The notes below the pieces were generated by a model, which worked only from the letters and a program-made list of their open reading frames with translations, was not told the DNA's origin and did no database searches. Positions 41,357-51,682 of a stretch of 64,000 bases of DNA are shown piece after piece. The DNA is from Aculops lycopersici (Eukaryota > Arthropoda > Arachnida > Trombidiformes > Eriophyidae): NCBI GenBank assembly GCA_015350385.1, contig WNKI01000001.1, forward strand, positions 4,962,439 through 5,026,438, given 5' to 3'. The translations under genes and the position numbers were made by a program. Positions within the stretch are counted from its first letter, which is position 1; each line of letters starts with the position of its first letter.

Positions 41357-43813
41357 ATGGAGTTAAACGATAGTGACGATGAAACAATTGAGTTTTCCAT
41401 TGAGATTGTCGAATCAACTTCGTCCATTTCACTGGATTCCCTAGCTGATGAGGGAGAAGAATTACAACAAGACAACGAAATAACTAACTCAAACATCAAC
41501 ACAAACAGAAATTTTCAACCACCTGAAGAAACTACAAATAAGCCTCAAATTATCCAAGCCGTAGAAGTAGAGTTTAAAGTCGATCAGCAGGAAGAGCAGC
41601 AATTGGACACCCAACCGGAAGAAGAACAGTTAGAAACCCATGCGGAAGAGGCAGACGTGGATACTGAAGCAGCAATAACTAACCAAACTGTGGCCGAGAT
41701 TGAGCCACCTGTAGAGGAGAGTGAGGTTTTCGAGAAAAGGATTCCAGATGATAATATAGATACAGAAAAGCAACAATTAGAACTGCAGAAAGAAGATAGA
41801 GACAAAGTACTTGATAATTCAGCTGAGTTACAAGCTGAATCTTTAGATGAGCTGAAGGACAAATGTCGAATTGATCTCGAGAATGAAAAGGCCGACTCTG
41901 CACCTGCAAATAACCAAGAATTAGAAGATACCAGTGAGGAGCTAGCTGTCATCGAGATTGTGGACGAGCCAACTGTGGCTGATATTAAAACCAAGGCTAG
42001 TAAACCTCCAGAGCCACCTGTGGCTCTCGAGCATAAACTCGTATATGATACCTTCCAATTAGAATCAATCTTACAGACCTGCAAGATTGAGTTGGTTGAA
42101 AAATTAGCTTGCCTCACTACCGGAGAACTAGAGCCCATTGCTATTCCAATACAAGAGACAGAAGAGAAAGACGATCTAGAATTAGAACAGCCAAATTTTG
42201 GGGATCAACTGATGCCAAGCAGTGATATTGAACTTGAGGTTACTCAAGTGATTACTGAGGTCAACGATTCTGGCGTCTCGGCGGATCTAGAGCCGGAGTC
42301 TTTGTATGAGAGCGAGAAGAATGAAATTGATGGGGATGATTTGAATCATAGTGATAAACATGATGATCATGATGGAGATACAAGTAGAGTTGAAAACTCA
42401 AGCTCACCTCAAATACCTGAAATTTCAATTGACGTCCCTGCCACCACCAAAACTACCGCCGCTATCACCGCCGCCGTCCCTGAGGTCAACCGGGAGTTAC
42501 AACCAAGTCTCTGTGCTAAATATATCGAGGAAGATTTGGAGCGTGAGTTCGACGAGGAGCCGGAATTTATACAACGAAACGTAGAGCTAAAGAGGAATTG
42601 TGATCCGAGACAAGAGTATGATCTTAGCGAGGAGCTTGGACGGGGAAGATTTGGAACGGTATTTAGATGCACTGAGCGGCAAACAGGTAAAAATTTGGCC
42701 GCTAAATTCATCCACATGCGTCGCAAGGAGGATCGCGAGGATGTCGAGAGGGAAGTTTGGATCATGAGCCAGTTGCAACACAAACGATTACTGCAATTGT
42801 ACGATGCGTTTGATGATGGAAAAAGTCAAATGTGTTTGATAACTGAATTAGTCGATGGTGGGGAATTATTCGAGCGTATAATTGATGATGATTTTGATTT
42901 AACTGAGAAGAAGGCAGCCATTTTCATGCGCCAAATTTGCGAGGGCGTCGAGTACATGCACAGCCAACGGATTGTCCATCTAGACATGAAGCCAGAGAAT
43001 ATTTTGTGCCTTTCAAAGACAGGAAATCGCATTAAGTTGATTGACTTTGGCTTAGCTCGCCAGCTAAACTCAAAGGAGCCCTTGCGAGTTATGTTTGGAA
43101 CTCCCGATTTCGCTGCGCCGGAAGTGCTAGCCTATGACGTAGTGACACTTGCCACTGACATGTGGAGTGTAGGGGTCATTTGCTACGTTCTCCTATCTGG
43201 TCTATCGCCCTTTATGGGCGACAATGATATGGAAACGATGGCTAACGTTCTGCGTGCCACTTACGATTTCAACGACGATTCCTTTGATCCAATTTCAGAT
43301 TTGGCCAAGGATTTTATAGCAAAGCTTCTGGTCAAGGATCCCGGCGAGCGGCTTAGACCAAGCGAGTGCTTGAAACATCCATGGCTCCAAAGGGGCGGCA
43401 ACCAACTCGATGCCTCGCTAAAGGATCGCCGGAAGTCGAGTGTGGCCACAATGATCAGTGGCATGGATGCAAGTAGATTGGCCGCGCTAGCTGCCGCGGC
43501 CGCTGCACAGGTGGCCGCCGAAACGGGCACCGGCGGTGACTACCTGGTTCCCACTGAGGACCAAGAGGACGACGAGGCGATATACAATAAAGCCGACGAC
43601 GAGGAGTCGCTGGGTTCAGTTAGTTTGAGTAAGAGAAACTTGAAGAGATACGTTGTTAGACGCCGTTGGCACAAAACTGTTCATGCTATCATGGCTCTCG
43701 GACGGATGGGTGCTAATCTAAAGCTCAAAATGGGTGACGCTTTGAACTCTATGAATACCAACACTATCAAAATAACGGCAACAACGAACGACCCAAACAT
43801 CAGCAAATTGTAA
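41357..43813 (+). CDS. Mlck: Myosin light chain kinase-like Ser/Thr kinase with acidic N-terminus
   Basis: Ca2+/calmodulin-dependent kinase of the MLCK/stretchin group. The 818-residue ORF has an N-terminal 400 residues that are strongly acidic and Gln-rich, with no Ig or Fn3 domain visible. The kinase domain (about 415-680) has GRGRFGTVF, AAKFI (Lys), HLDMKPEN with the HLD variant typical of MLCK, IDFGLAR and GTPDFAAPE. After an Ala-rich and acidic spacer, RYVVRRRWHKTVHAIMALGR (about 763-782) closely matches the MLCK calmodulin-binding helix. Vertebrate and insect relatives usually have Ig/Fn3 modules around the kinase. DAPK is excluded by that helix. Confidence 0.9.
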   Translation: MELNDSDDETIEFSIEIVESTSSISLDSLADEGEELQQDNEITNSNINTNRNFQPPEETTNKPQIIQAVEVEFKVDQQEEQQLDTQPEEEQLETHAEEADVDTEAAITNQTVAEIEPPVEESEVFEKRIPDDNIDTEKQQLELQKEDRDKVLDNSAELQAESLDELKDKCRIDLENEKADSAPANNQELEDTSEELAVIEIVDEPTVADIKTKASKPPEPPVALEHKLVYDTFQLESILQTCKIELVEKLACLTTGELEPIAIPIQETEEKDDLELEQPNFGDQLMPSSDIELEVTQVITEVNDSGVSADLEPESLYESEKNEIDGDDLNHSDKHDDHDGDTSRVENSSSPQIPEISIDVPATTKTTAAITAAVPEVNRELQPSLCAKYIEEDLEREFDEEPEFIQRNVELKRNCDPRQEYDLSEELGRGRFGTVFRCTERQTGKNLAAKFIHMRRKEDREDVEREVWIMSQLQHKRLLQLYDAFDDGKSQMCLITELVDGGELFERIIDDDFDLTEKKAAIFMRQICEGVEYMHSQRIVHLDMKPENILCLSKTGNRIKLIDFGLARQLNSKEPLRVMFGTPDFAAPEVLAYDVVTLATDMWSVGVICYVLLSGLSPFMGDNDMETMANVLRATYDFNDDSFDPISDLAKDFIAKLLVKDPGERLRPSECLKHPWLQRGGNQLDASLKDRRKSSVATMISGMDASRLAALAAAAAAQVAAETGTGGDYLVPTEDQEDDEAIYNKADDEESLGSVSLSKRNLKRYVVRRRWHKTVHAIMALGRMGANLKLKMGDALNSMNTNTIKITATTNDPNISKL

Positions 43814-46535
43814 CTAGTCGAGGGCAACTAGCTATTTATCATCAGTTCAAGCATATGGATTATAAAGCAGCTCGAGAAAAGTTGGCAAACTTTTAAATTT
43901 GAGATAATGGTTTGACGAGCTGGTGGTCGATTCGACTAACTCGAATGGTTCGAACGATTAGACTAGCCATTGATAAATCGCCAATCTATCTATCGCCAGT
44001 TATAACCACCTTACCTTTCAGACTCCTATCAAGTGTTGAGAGTTGAGCATTGAACAGGCCACCAACATCCAACAGGTTGTTGGTGCCTGCATGCAGACAA
44101 CCATACCTCTGGGCAATCTTAAGGCAGTCATAGTCGATTGGTTGGTTTGCTGGCAAGCTGCGAGAAAGTGATTGAAAAAGTGCTAGCGGTTTTTCAAGAA
44201 AATGGAATGGATTGAAATCAAAGCTTGCGTGAGGTTAGGGTTGATGTTGTTGTTGTTGGTATCTCTATGTGATAATTAAAGTACAACAACTATAACGCAA
44301 CCCTTACCTTGAATAATATGGACTAAGCAATAACTAAGCTATTCAAATAGTAGCCTGAACTTCCTCTCTCTCTCTCTTCGCTATCGTCACTTTCCATCTT
44401 TTTTACATTCAAATAGCTTCAATGCTGCCTTTAGATTAGGCTACTCTCTTTAAGAAGAAAATGTTACCACAAGTAACGCTAGTTCCATGTGTGATATCAT
44501 CATCAGGTCTATTGCTTTGGTCTCGCTCGTTTTGTGGACACAACTACACACCAGACTGCACCAGCACACCGCACTGCAATCAGCATGGAGGTTGTCAGTC
44601 ATTTGCAAAAGTTATCATGCCCAGCCGCCAAACAGCTGGCTTATCGCTGGCCAGATTGCATTGATGGTGGTCGACGTGATCTGCTCGCCGGCCACAACCT
44701 GCAACCACCTGATTAATTGCGACCTAGTCAACAAGCGGCCGCCCAGTTTGGCCGGCCGCTTGCCAGACGGACGGCTCCTCTCCTTGCTGTAGTTATTGCT
44801 GTTGCTGTAGTGGATGAACGGCTAAGTTAGTTAATGCTCGACAAGTTGCTCACTGTCGCTCAATGGATGAACGGCAAGTGAGATGAGCAGCGGTGGCAGT
44901 TTGGGCATAAAATGAATTGGAATAGAATGAGATGAAACTAATAGAAACCGACGCAAGAGAGTGGACGCAAAATGCGAGCTACGGCCACCAAAAGGCCAAC
45001 TGTGTGTACGTCCAAAGCCACTGGACGCTAGCTAATGCCAACTAACCGCTCCGCACTCTAACAAGTGGTCTTCCCCACATTCATTCATTCAGTGACTAAC
45101 TGGTGGTTGGTTAGCTGGACTAAACACGTTGACCAGTTGGATAGTCGCGAAGGCGAACGAGCTATTCGAGCGAAGACGACGATGAAGAGACCAGCTTGTC
45201 CACTAGGTATAGTGGTGGTGGTTGAGGCGGCGATGGAGCCCAAACAACAGAGCCAATGTTTGAACTTAGCGTAAGATAACGTATTTATAACGCAACGTTA
45301 CGTTACGTTACGAAACTTGGCCTGAGAATCTTCGTCATTCAAGTCCAAGCGCTTGAGCTTAGCCACCAATGGATACGCGGACAAGAAGAGGATGGCCTGG
45401 ATGCCTGGCCAAGCTGTTGGCGAGACATCAGCAAGCTAGCCAGTCGCCTTCCTCGCGATGTTGCGTCTCTCTCTCTCTCTCTCGCTCAAGTCGGCGCTCA
45501 GGTTGAGTTGTGTGCGAGCGCACGGTGTTCAACACTGGGACAGTCGCACAGACAGACGGGCAAGCTGACCGCAATGCTAAGCTTAACGAACGCGCAGACG
45601 CACTATCTAGCCAAGTTTCTGCGCATCAAACTTTATGTAAGCGTTTGAGAATGTGTGTTTTTGCTTGTGTTGTAGCTTCGTCGTCATCGCTCTTGTTATT
45701 GTTGCTGCTGTTACTCTTACTGCTCTTGCTGTCAGATAATAATTATGGCATCCGCAAGCTTTAGTTATGGCCAACTGAAACTATTTGCAAAGCTTCCTTG
45801 CAAAGAACGAGGGTGAGGGTCTCCCTGTTGCAACTTAAATCTTAAGAGGCGTCCCACCGCCAAGACTATTATTTTTGAGTGGCCTTCTCACGGTGCAAAC
45901 TAGGACTGATGCTTACAAAACGGGGCTGTTAAAACTCATACCATTCAAGATTCTTCCTCAAGCTACAGCTGCTATTATTGGAACGGGGGGGAAGCTAAAC
46001 AATCTCAATACAATCTAACGGTTAGTTATGTAACTTATTCCTATAAGACTATCGTGGTCCCATGTGAAAGGGGCTCTTAGTAAGCTTGTTCCCTAAAATT
46101 CTTGGACTTTTGCCAAAAGATTTCCAATATTAATGCTCATTATCAGTTCAGAGTGACTATTTTTGTCGGCACAAACAGATAGACGGACAATATTATTGTT
46201 TATTCTTAAAACAGCAATAGCAACAACAACAGCAAAGAAGTTATTTAGAAACAAACAAGTGTCAAAGTACGCTTACTTATTAAGATGTTAACTATACTAT
46301 AGTCATATGAAACATAATATGACACGTATTTATCAACCACATCAATGACAAGGATATACATCGAAATAGAGTTGTCCCACTAATTTATAGAAATCAAAAG
46401 TAACAAAATCAAGTGCAATTATGCAAGTTGAGCACCAAGTGCAATGATATTAGTCTAACTGTTGCAATAATTAAAAATTTATCTCATTTATATCAAGCAT
46501 AATCATCGAAAATATTTTATAAACATTCACGAATA
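43814..46535. other. Longest intergenic region, upstream of Src
   Basis: 2.7 kb. It contains CT microsatellites (44363-44377, 45466-45483), a short ACGTT tandem near 45290-45312 and TTG/CTG-rich runs near 45690-45732. Several 60-100 codon ORFs have no recognisable content. Probably promoter/leader DNA for Src. Confidence 0.4.
45466..45483. repeat. CT dinucleotide microsatellite
   Basis: Uninterrupted CT run of about nine units. Confidence 0.85.
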
Positions 46536-48320
46536 ATGGGTAACACGTGTTTTTGCACAAAGTTTGGCCGAAGGTCAAACGGAGCCAACGGAAAGCTGGC
46601 CGATACTCTAGCCATTGGTCACAACGGAGTCATCGATCAATTAGGTAAATTCAGATCAGATCCACAAGGCGCTGATGCTTCGACGATTGCTGAACTCAAT
46701 ATGGTATTGAAGAGAGGAGTAAATTCAGCGAACGGTGTTAATTGCTTGGATCAGCCAGCTAGTGCAATTGCAGGTGCCGTTACAAATCAGACTGGCTTAC
46801 CACTTGCAACGAATGCAGTAGGAGAGCCAATTGGCATTTCGGGTGATAAATTTGGTCGACATATGATAGATGAACATGGAAATCTAACTATGTTCAGTCC
46901 ATCGCAAGCTGCTGATGCAACAAATGACTTGATGCCTGACTTGAACGGAAATGATTCTCAGCATCCTGTATTTATAGCATTATTCGATTACCAAACTCGA
47001 ACCGAAGAAGATCTCAGTTTCAAGAAGGGCGAGCATTTAGAAATTTTAGACAACAAACAGGGCGACTGGTGGTTCGCTAGATCGAAGAAAACTCGCTTGA
47101 AGGGTTACATTCCTAGCAATTATGTTGCAAAATTGAAATCCATCGAAGCTGAGCCATGGTTTTTTGGCAAGATCAAGCGTATAGAGGCTGAGAGGAGGCT
47201 GTTGTCGTCGGACAATGAGCATGGATCTTATCTAATAAGAGACAGTGAAAGTCGTCGAGATGACTACAGTCTTAGTGTTCGAGATGGCGATACGGTCAAG
47301 CATTACCGTGTTCGAAAACTAGACGAAGGTGGCTACTTCATCGCTAGACGAACCCCCTTTAGAAATCTCAAAGATCTCGTGAAACACTATAGCCAAGATG
47401 CAGATGGTCTTTGTGTGGAGCTTCGCAAACCTTGTGTCCAAGTTGAGGAGCCGACCCCGAGGGGTTTATCATATAATACTAACGATAGTTGGGAAATCAA
47501 CAAGAAATCACTCACCTTCATCCGTGAGCTAGGTCACGGTCAATTTGGCCAAGTCTATGAGGGTCTATGGAATGGAAACACACCTGTGGCCATCAAGACG
47601 CTCAAGAAGGGAAGTATGGATGCTCGCGATTTCCTAGCTGAAGCTCATATTATGAAAAACTTGAGACATCCAAAGTTAGTTCAACTGTTTGCCGTCTGCA
47701 CAGTAGAAGAACCAATATATATTGTGACTGAATTGATGAAAAATGGCTGCCTCCTCGATTATCTTCAAAAGAATAGTCGACAACTGGATTTACAGAAGCT
47801 CATTTACATGTCTGCTCAAATTGCCGACGGCATGGCTTACCTAGAGGCTCATAATTATGTCCACCGCGATCTTGCTGCTCGTAATATATTAGTTGGTGAG
47901 AAAAATATTGTTAAGATAGCCGATTTCGGTCTTGCCAGACTGATCAAAGAGACAGAGTACGAAGCGAGAGTTGGCGCAAGATTTCCAATCAAATGGACTG
48001 CTCCGGAAGCAGCCACCTATAGTAAGTTTAGTACCAAAAGTGATGTCTGGTCATTCGGGATTGTTTTATATGAAATTATTACCTATGGACGAGTACCTTA
48101 CCCAAGCATGAGTAACACTGAAGTGCTCACCCAAGTTGAGCATGGTTACCGAATGCCTGCTCCGCCTGGTTGCCCTCCTGCCTTGTACGAGATTATGTAC
48201 CAATGTTGGCATAAAGACTCCCAAAAGAGGCCCACCTTCGACACTCTCAAATGGAAACTAGACGAGTTCTTTGAGACAGATACCAACGAATATAGAGATG
48301 CAACTCAATTTATACGATGA
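46536..48320 (+). CDS. Src42A: Src-family tyrosine kinase, Src42A-like
   Basis: Membrane-anchored non-receptor tyrosine kinase. The 594-residue ORF starts MGNTCFCTK, giving a myristoylation Gly2 and nearby cysteines for palmitoylation. The unique region is long (about 10-143). SH3 about 145-200 (ALFDYQTRTEEDLSF, DWWFARS), SH2 from about 205 (EPWFFGKIKRIEAERRLL, YLIRDSE), kinase about 325-580 with GHGQFGQV, VAIKTLKK, HRDLAARN, DFGLARLIKETEYEARVGARFPIKW (activation-loop Tyr) and a C-terminal tail with Y586 in the position of the CSK-inhibited tyrosine. The activation loop matches Src42A rather than Src64B. Intronless. Confidence 0.96.
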   Translation: MGNTCFCTKFGRRSNGANGKLADTLAIGHNGVIDQLGKFRSDPQGADASTIAELNMVLKRGVNSANGVNCLDQPASAIAGAVTNQTGLPLATNAVGEPIGISGDKFGRHMIDEHGNLTMFSPSQAADATNDLMPDLNGNDSQHPVFIALFDYQTRTEEDLSFKKGEHLEILDNKQGDWWFARSKKTRLKGYIPSNYVAKLKSIEAEPWFFGKIKRIEAERRLLSSDNEHGSYLIRDSESRRDDYSLSVRDGDTVKHYRVRKLDEGGYFIARRTPFRNLKDLVKHYSQDADGLCVELRKPCVQVEEPTPRGLSYNTNDSWEINKKSLTFIRELGHGQFGQVYEGLWNGNTPVAIKTLKKGSMDARDFLAEAHIMKNLRHPKLVQLFAVCTVEEPIYIVTELMKNGCLLDYLQKNSRQLDLQKLIYMSAQIADGMAYLEAHNYVHRDLAARNILVGEKNIVKIADFGLARLIKETEYEARVGARFPIKWTAPEAATYSKFSTKSDVWSFGIVLYEIITYGRVPYPSMSNTEVLTQVEHGYRMPAPPGCPPALYEIMYQCWHKDSQKRPTFDTLKWKLDEFFETDTNEYRDATQFIR

Positions 48321-48479
48321 AAATAAAGCCTAGAGTTTTTTTTGATGCAAAATGAACTTGTAACAACAGATCATAAGAATAGAGTCTCTACTCTAAAAGT
48401 CCACAACGTTTACTAGTCTCTTCTCTAACTTCGACACTCTCGGTATTGAAAGCCAACATTATAATCTCGTACGGTTTCA

Positions 48480-48773
48480 TCAAGAAACTAGGCCCTTCCT
48501 TGATTTCTCGGCTGCCTTCAATTTGTCTATCTCTGCAGCTGTTGCCGGCCGATGAGTCCTATGGACCAGGTCTCCATGTAGTATTGTTCTACCTTGGAAG
48601 CCTGTGTGAGTGATATCAATGGCTATCAATCTATATGCCCACCAAACAAGAGGCAAAATTAACCCGCAAGCAGCCTTGCCGACTGTTCTCAAAATATATG
48701 GTGATAGGTTTTGTGGGCGGGGATCTCTATGCCACAAACCTGATGGTAGCCAATGATGGTTTCCTGAAGGCAT
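48480..48773 (-). CDS. Small single-membrane-segment protein, possibly mitochondrial
   Basis: The 97-residue ORF has an N-terminus with His/Pro/Arg-rich polar sequence, a central hydrophobic segment around AACGLILPLVWWAYRL (about 33-49), then a His/Arg/Thr-rich part and a charged helical C-terminus (AAEIDKLKAAEKSRK). The layout resembles small accessory subunits of mitochondrial inner-membrane complexes, but I cannot match it to one. It lies 40 bp downstream of another tiny membrane ORF (48814-48981) on the same strand, so both may share a transcript. Convergent with Src (159 bp). Confidence 0.55.
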   Translation of the reverse strand: MPSGNHHWLPSGLWHRDPRPQNLSPYILRTVGKAACGLILPLVWWAYRLIAIDITHTGFQGRTILHGDLVHRTHRPATAAEIDKLKAAEKSRKGLVS

Positions 48774-48813
48774 ATTAGTTGACTAGTTATTCTTCTTTTC
48801 CTGATTTCAATAG

Positions 48814-48981
48814 TTACGACCTCTGTCTGGCTGCTTCCCTTTCGGCCTTCAAAACAGCACGTCTTCGCTTTTCCTTCAAATTTAAGTAATCGTTGATGAT
48901 AATTCCACCGATTACACTAGGAACCAAAATATTGTATCTGTAGTAGAATAAGTAATATTTCAATCTACTGACATTAAACAT
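48814..48981 (-). CDS. Tiny 55-residue membrane protein
   Basis: ATG at 48981, stop at 48814-48816. The protein starts MFNVSRLKYYLFYYRYN, has a hydrophobic stretch ILVPSVIGGIII (about 18-29), then DYLNLKEKRRR and a basic helical tail ending EAARQRS. A Tyr/Arg-rich N-terminus followed by one membrane segment and a charged helix is typical of mitochondrial inner-membrane microproteins. Its stop precedes the start of the 97-residue ORF by 40 bp. No family recognised; short ORFs can arise by chance, though the residue pattern is coherent. Confidence 0.5.
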   Translation of the reverse strand: MFNVSRLKYYLFYYRYNILVPSVIGGIIINDYLNLKEKRRRAVLKAEREAARQRS

Positions 48982-49221
48982 AGTTCGATTTTATACATGA
49001 AGGATAATAAATATCTTTATACCCTAAGTTGAGAGTGAGATTATTATTTTCATAACAATAACAATGTGGAGGTGCATAGAAAGCAGCGCCCTCTAAATTC
49101 TGCACTCTTCCTCGAAATATATTTTTCTAGGCACATGTTTAAGTTATTCCCCAAGTTAAATTTTTTTGTCTGCTAACGAGAATGATATCGACCCTCTAGT
49201 TGTAACCATATCATCATAATC

Positions 49222-49941
49222 ATGATGAACCTGCAATTGAAATTATTAGCCCAGCGTAACTTAGTCAATAAAACAAGCACTAGGACTGCATATTATAAAT
49301 TTGAAAGATATTTCACTCCTCCCATCAAGGAAAAAAAGGAATCGCCTTACATCGTCGGACCATATCTCAAACCAGACTACCTAGAAACCAAGTACATCAC
49401 TGACGAGATCAAACACAGGCACGACAATGATCTAGACCACTTCATATACAAACCCATCAAAGTGGAGACGGATGAAGATCGCAGAGTCAATTTACTCCTA
49501 ATCGAGGATGTAGAGGGGCTCGGTGTTGCCGGTGCCGTGATTGCTGCACCCTTCCGATTTGGTGCCTCAAAACTGGTTGCAATGAAGAAAGCAGAGTACT
49601 TGACCGATTTTTCGCAAAAATGGTACAAATTCGGACCAAGATCAGCGCAATCAGCATCAACTGCCCTATCGCCACGAACGGCTCGTTTCCTTACAAGAGA
49701 CATTTTCGATTTACCAATTGCCCAAGGAGTGGATGTTAAACCTTGGCATATAAGCCTAGCTCTTAGATTATCAGGATGTGTTTGTCCCGTCGAGGCTATC
49801 GAAGAGTCATCTATTTCTGAGATACTACAGGATGGTTCTCCACTAGTGAAATGCATAGTCAGGATAAACAATCATGAGAGAATTGAAGTCAAGTTTAAAT
49901 ACGCTCCGATGGCTAGAGAAAGTTTATCTAATCTCCCTTGA
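49222..49941 (+). CDS. MRPL9: Mitochondrial ribosomal protein bL9m
   Basis: Large-subunit mitoribosome protein. Length is 239 residues (human 267). An N-terminal presequence-like region (MMNLQLKLLAQRNLVNKTSTR) is followed by YKFERYFTPP and a conserved MRPL9-type linker. The L9 N-domain core is VNLLLIEDVEGLGVAGAVIAAPFRFGASKLVAMKKAEYLT (about 93-132), aligning with the bL9 pattern VxLLxDVxGLGxxGxVVxV...GYxRNxLxPxxxAxxA. A C-terminal alpha/beta domain follows. Divergence from the bacterial motif (FGASKLV for the Asn-Tyr-Leu segment) leaves some doubt. It is convergent with CLINT1, 73 bp away. Confidence 0.8.
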   Translation: MMNLQLKLLAQRNLVNKTSTRTAYYKFERYFTPPIKEKKESPYIVGPYLKPDYLETKYITDEIKHRHDNDLDHFIYKPIKVETDEDRRVNLLLIEDVEGLGVAGAVIAAPFRFGASKLVAMKKAEYLTDFSQKWYKFGPRSAQSASTALSPRTARFLTRDIFDLPIAQGVDVKPWHISLALRLSGCVCPVEAIEESSISEILQDGSPLVKCIVRINNHERIEVKFKYAPMARESLSNLP

Positions 49942-50014
49942 TCTGCTCACAATCTATAATAAAAACTTCATCTTTAATCTTTCTACTATGTATCATGTAA
50001 TTTACTTAAATTAC

Positions 50015-51682
50015 TCATCCGAACAGATCATCCTCGGGCTTAGTGCTCTTTGCCAATTGGTTGAGGGACGGGGCGATGCCTTTCTTGTTGTCGGGACCTA
50101 GGAGATTATCCAAGTCTATGCTGAATTTCGAGCCCGACACAAGGTTATCCCATGTGCCAGGTAATTTAGTTGATTTGTTATTACTTATGGCTGATAGCGG
50201 CGTTGCGCTCAAACTAGATCCAACACCTGTCGCCATAGAACCCACAGCCAAGTTCATAGGTGTCATTGGAGAGTCGCTTGCACTCACACCCTGGTTTATT
50301 CCGAATGGATCATCATCAAGACCAAAGGCAAGAGATGATATTGACTCGATCGCAGCGGATGGTTTTGTAGGGTTGATTGTATTAGTGGACGCTTTGTTGC
50401 TGATTTGTGGTTGAGATGAAGGCACTGTTCCAATTGATAGAAGATCGAATTCATCAATTGGTGCACTGTTAGTAGTGTTACTCGTTAGTGCAGCTAATGT
50501 ATCATTGTGTCTGCCCGATAACGATGGGGGCACTACCTCTGACATGGTAGTTTGGGATGGGAAGGAATCGAATAAAGATTGATCAAGCTCCGTAGAGGTA
50601 GTTTTTGTTTTTTGTTGGGTAGTTGTTGCCGCTGCAGAGATTTGTTCAATTGATATGGAACCTGGCATTTGGCTACCCTTTTTCGTATTGGTTAGATGGG
50701 GATTGTTGAGCGTCAAGTCAGGGATATCGGATTTGTTTGTTTTGGTTGGCCTTGGTCGTTTGTTTGAGAAAATATCGATATTCTTGACGATTGCCGTAAG
50801 ATCGGCCTCGTCGTTGGAGCTTGTGACTTGTGGTGGTTTGGCCGACATTTTTGCCGGCGAGACAACTTCAGCCTTTGGTTCCGGTGGACTCCCGAAGTCG
50901 GAAAATAAATCAATTACGGGCTGCTGGACTGCCCTCGTTGATATGCTTTCTAATTCTTCGATTGTGTTGGTGCTTCTTGCTGGACTCGCTGCAACTCTAC
51001 CATTGTTGCCATTGCTTGAGCTAGCAGTAACCTCTTGCTTGCTCGTGGAATTATTGTGGCGTGAGGTATTGTTATTATCCTCTTTAAGAGTTGCCGTTAC
51101 TTTAGGCTTTGGTTTAAAATCACTATCGTTTTCAAACTTGTTCGAATCGGTGAAGGAATCATTAAAGCGCAAAGAACTATTACCAAAAGTTGAACCCTCG
51201 GATGATACCCCAATGTATTTATCCCTATTCTTTTTTGCTTTCTTGCGCTCCTCCCTCAAAGCCTCATCGTCTTGAATGAACTCAATCAATTGTTTCACAC
51301 GAAGTCGAACATTAACTCCACAGTCTTTACCATTCTCATCAACGTAGGTGTAATTTTCCAAACTCTTTAAATCGTAAATATGCTCCCTTGCACTAGTAAC
51401 AACTCTTTCGGCCCCATTCTTGATGAGGTAATTCAGAACAACCAGAGACTTATAAGTACGACGCCAATTTGTCTGATTATCTATCAGCATTCGGCGCCAT
51501 AGCATTGCCATTGTTTCGGGGAAATATTCATAGCTGAATGTCGCTTGGGCTAATTCTTGCATTAGCTGGCCGGTTGGACCCCAAGCTTCATCATTTGTTG
51601 CTTCACGAACCTTTGATTCCATTTCAGTATAATTCATAACAATATTTGTGGCCTTGTCCACAAATTCCCTTAGTTTCCACAT
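50015..51682 (-). CDS. CLINT1: Clathrin interactor 1 / epsinR (ENTH protein)
   Basis: Adaptor for clathrin and AP-1 transport between the trans-Golgi network and endosomes. The 555-residue ORF has an ENTH domain at 1-150, starting MWKLREFVDKATNIVMNYTE (epsinR-specific start) and including EATNDEAWGPTGQLMQELAQ and WRRTYKSLVVLNYLIKNGAE. The remaining 400 residues are disordered Ser/Thr/Asn-rich sequence with adaptor-binding short motifs: DLFSDFGSP, SLFDSFPSQ, FDLLS, and a C-terminal DLFG. Intronless. Epsin proper is excluded by the N-terminus and lack of UIM motifs. Confidence 0.94.
   Translation of the reverse strand: MWKLREFVDKATNIVMNYTEMESKVREATNDEAWGPTGQLMQELAQATFSYEYFPETMAMLWRRMLIDNQTNWRRTYKSLVVLNYLIKNGAERVVTSAREHIYDLKSLENYTYVDENGKDCGVNVRLRVKQLIEFIQDDEALREERKKAKKNRDKYIGVSSEGSTFGNSSLRFNDSFTDSNKFENDSDFKPKPKVTATLKEDNNNTSRHNNSTSKQEVTASSSNGNNGRVAASPARSTNTIEELESISTRAVQQPVIDLFSDFGSPPEPKAEVVSPAKMSAKPPQVTSSNDEADLTAIVKNIDIFSNKRPRPTKTNKSDIPDLTLNNPHLTNTKKGSQMPGSISIEQISAAATTTQQKTKTTSTELDQSLFDSFPSQTTMSEVVPPSLSGRHNDTLAALTSNTTNSAPIDEFDLLSIGTVPSSQPQISNKASTNTINPTKPSAAIESISSLAFGLDDDPFGINQGVSASDSPMTPMNLAVGSMATGVGSSLSATPLSAISNNKSTKLPGTWDNLVSGSKFSIDLDNLLGPDNKKGIAPSLNQLAKSTKPEDDLFG

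Noticed and set aside
41584..42138. 184-codon Ser-rich ORF antisense to the MLCK N-terminus
   Set aside because: Shadow of the acidic Glu/Gln-rich coding strand: its Ser/Leu composition is what antisense GAA/GAG codons produce.
43941..43970. GGTTCGAA-like sequence suggesting a tRNA T-loop
   Set aside because: No acceptor stem, D-loop or anticodon arm can be drawn around it; no tRNA gene was found in the window.
50655..51275. 206-codon ORF antisense to CLINT1
   Set aside because: Shadow of the low-complexity Ser/Thr/Asn-rich coding strand.
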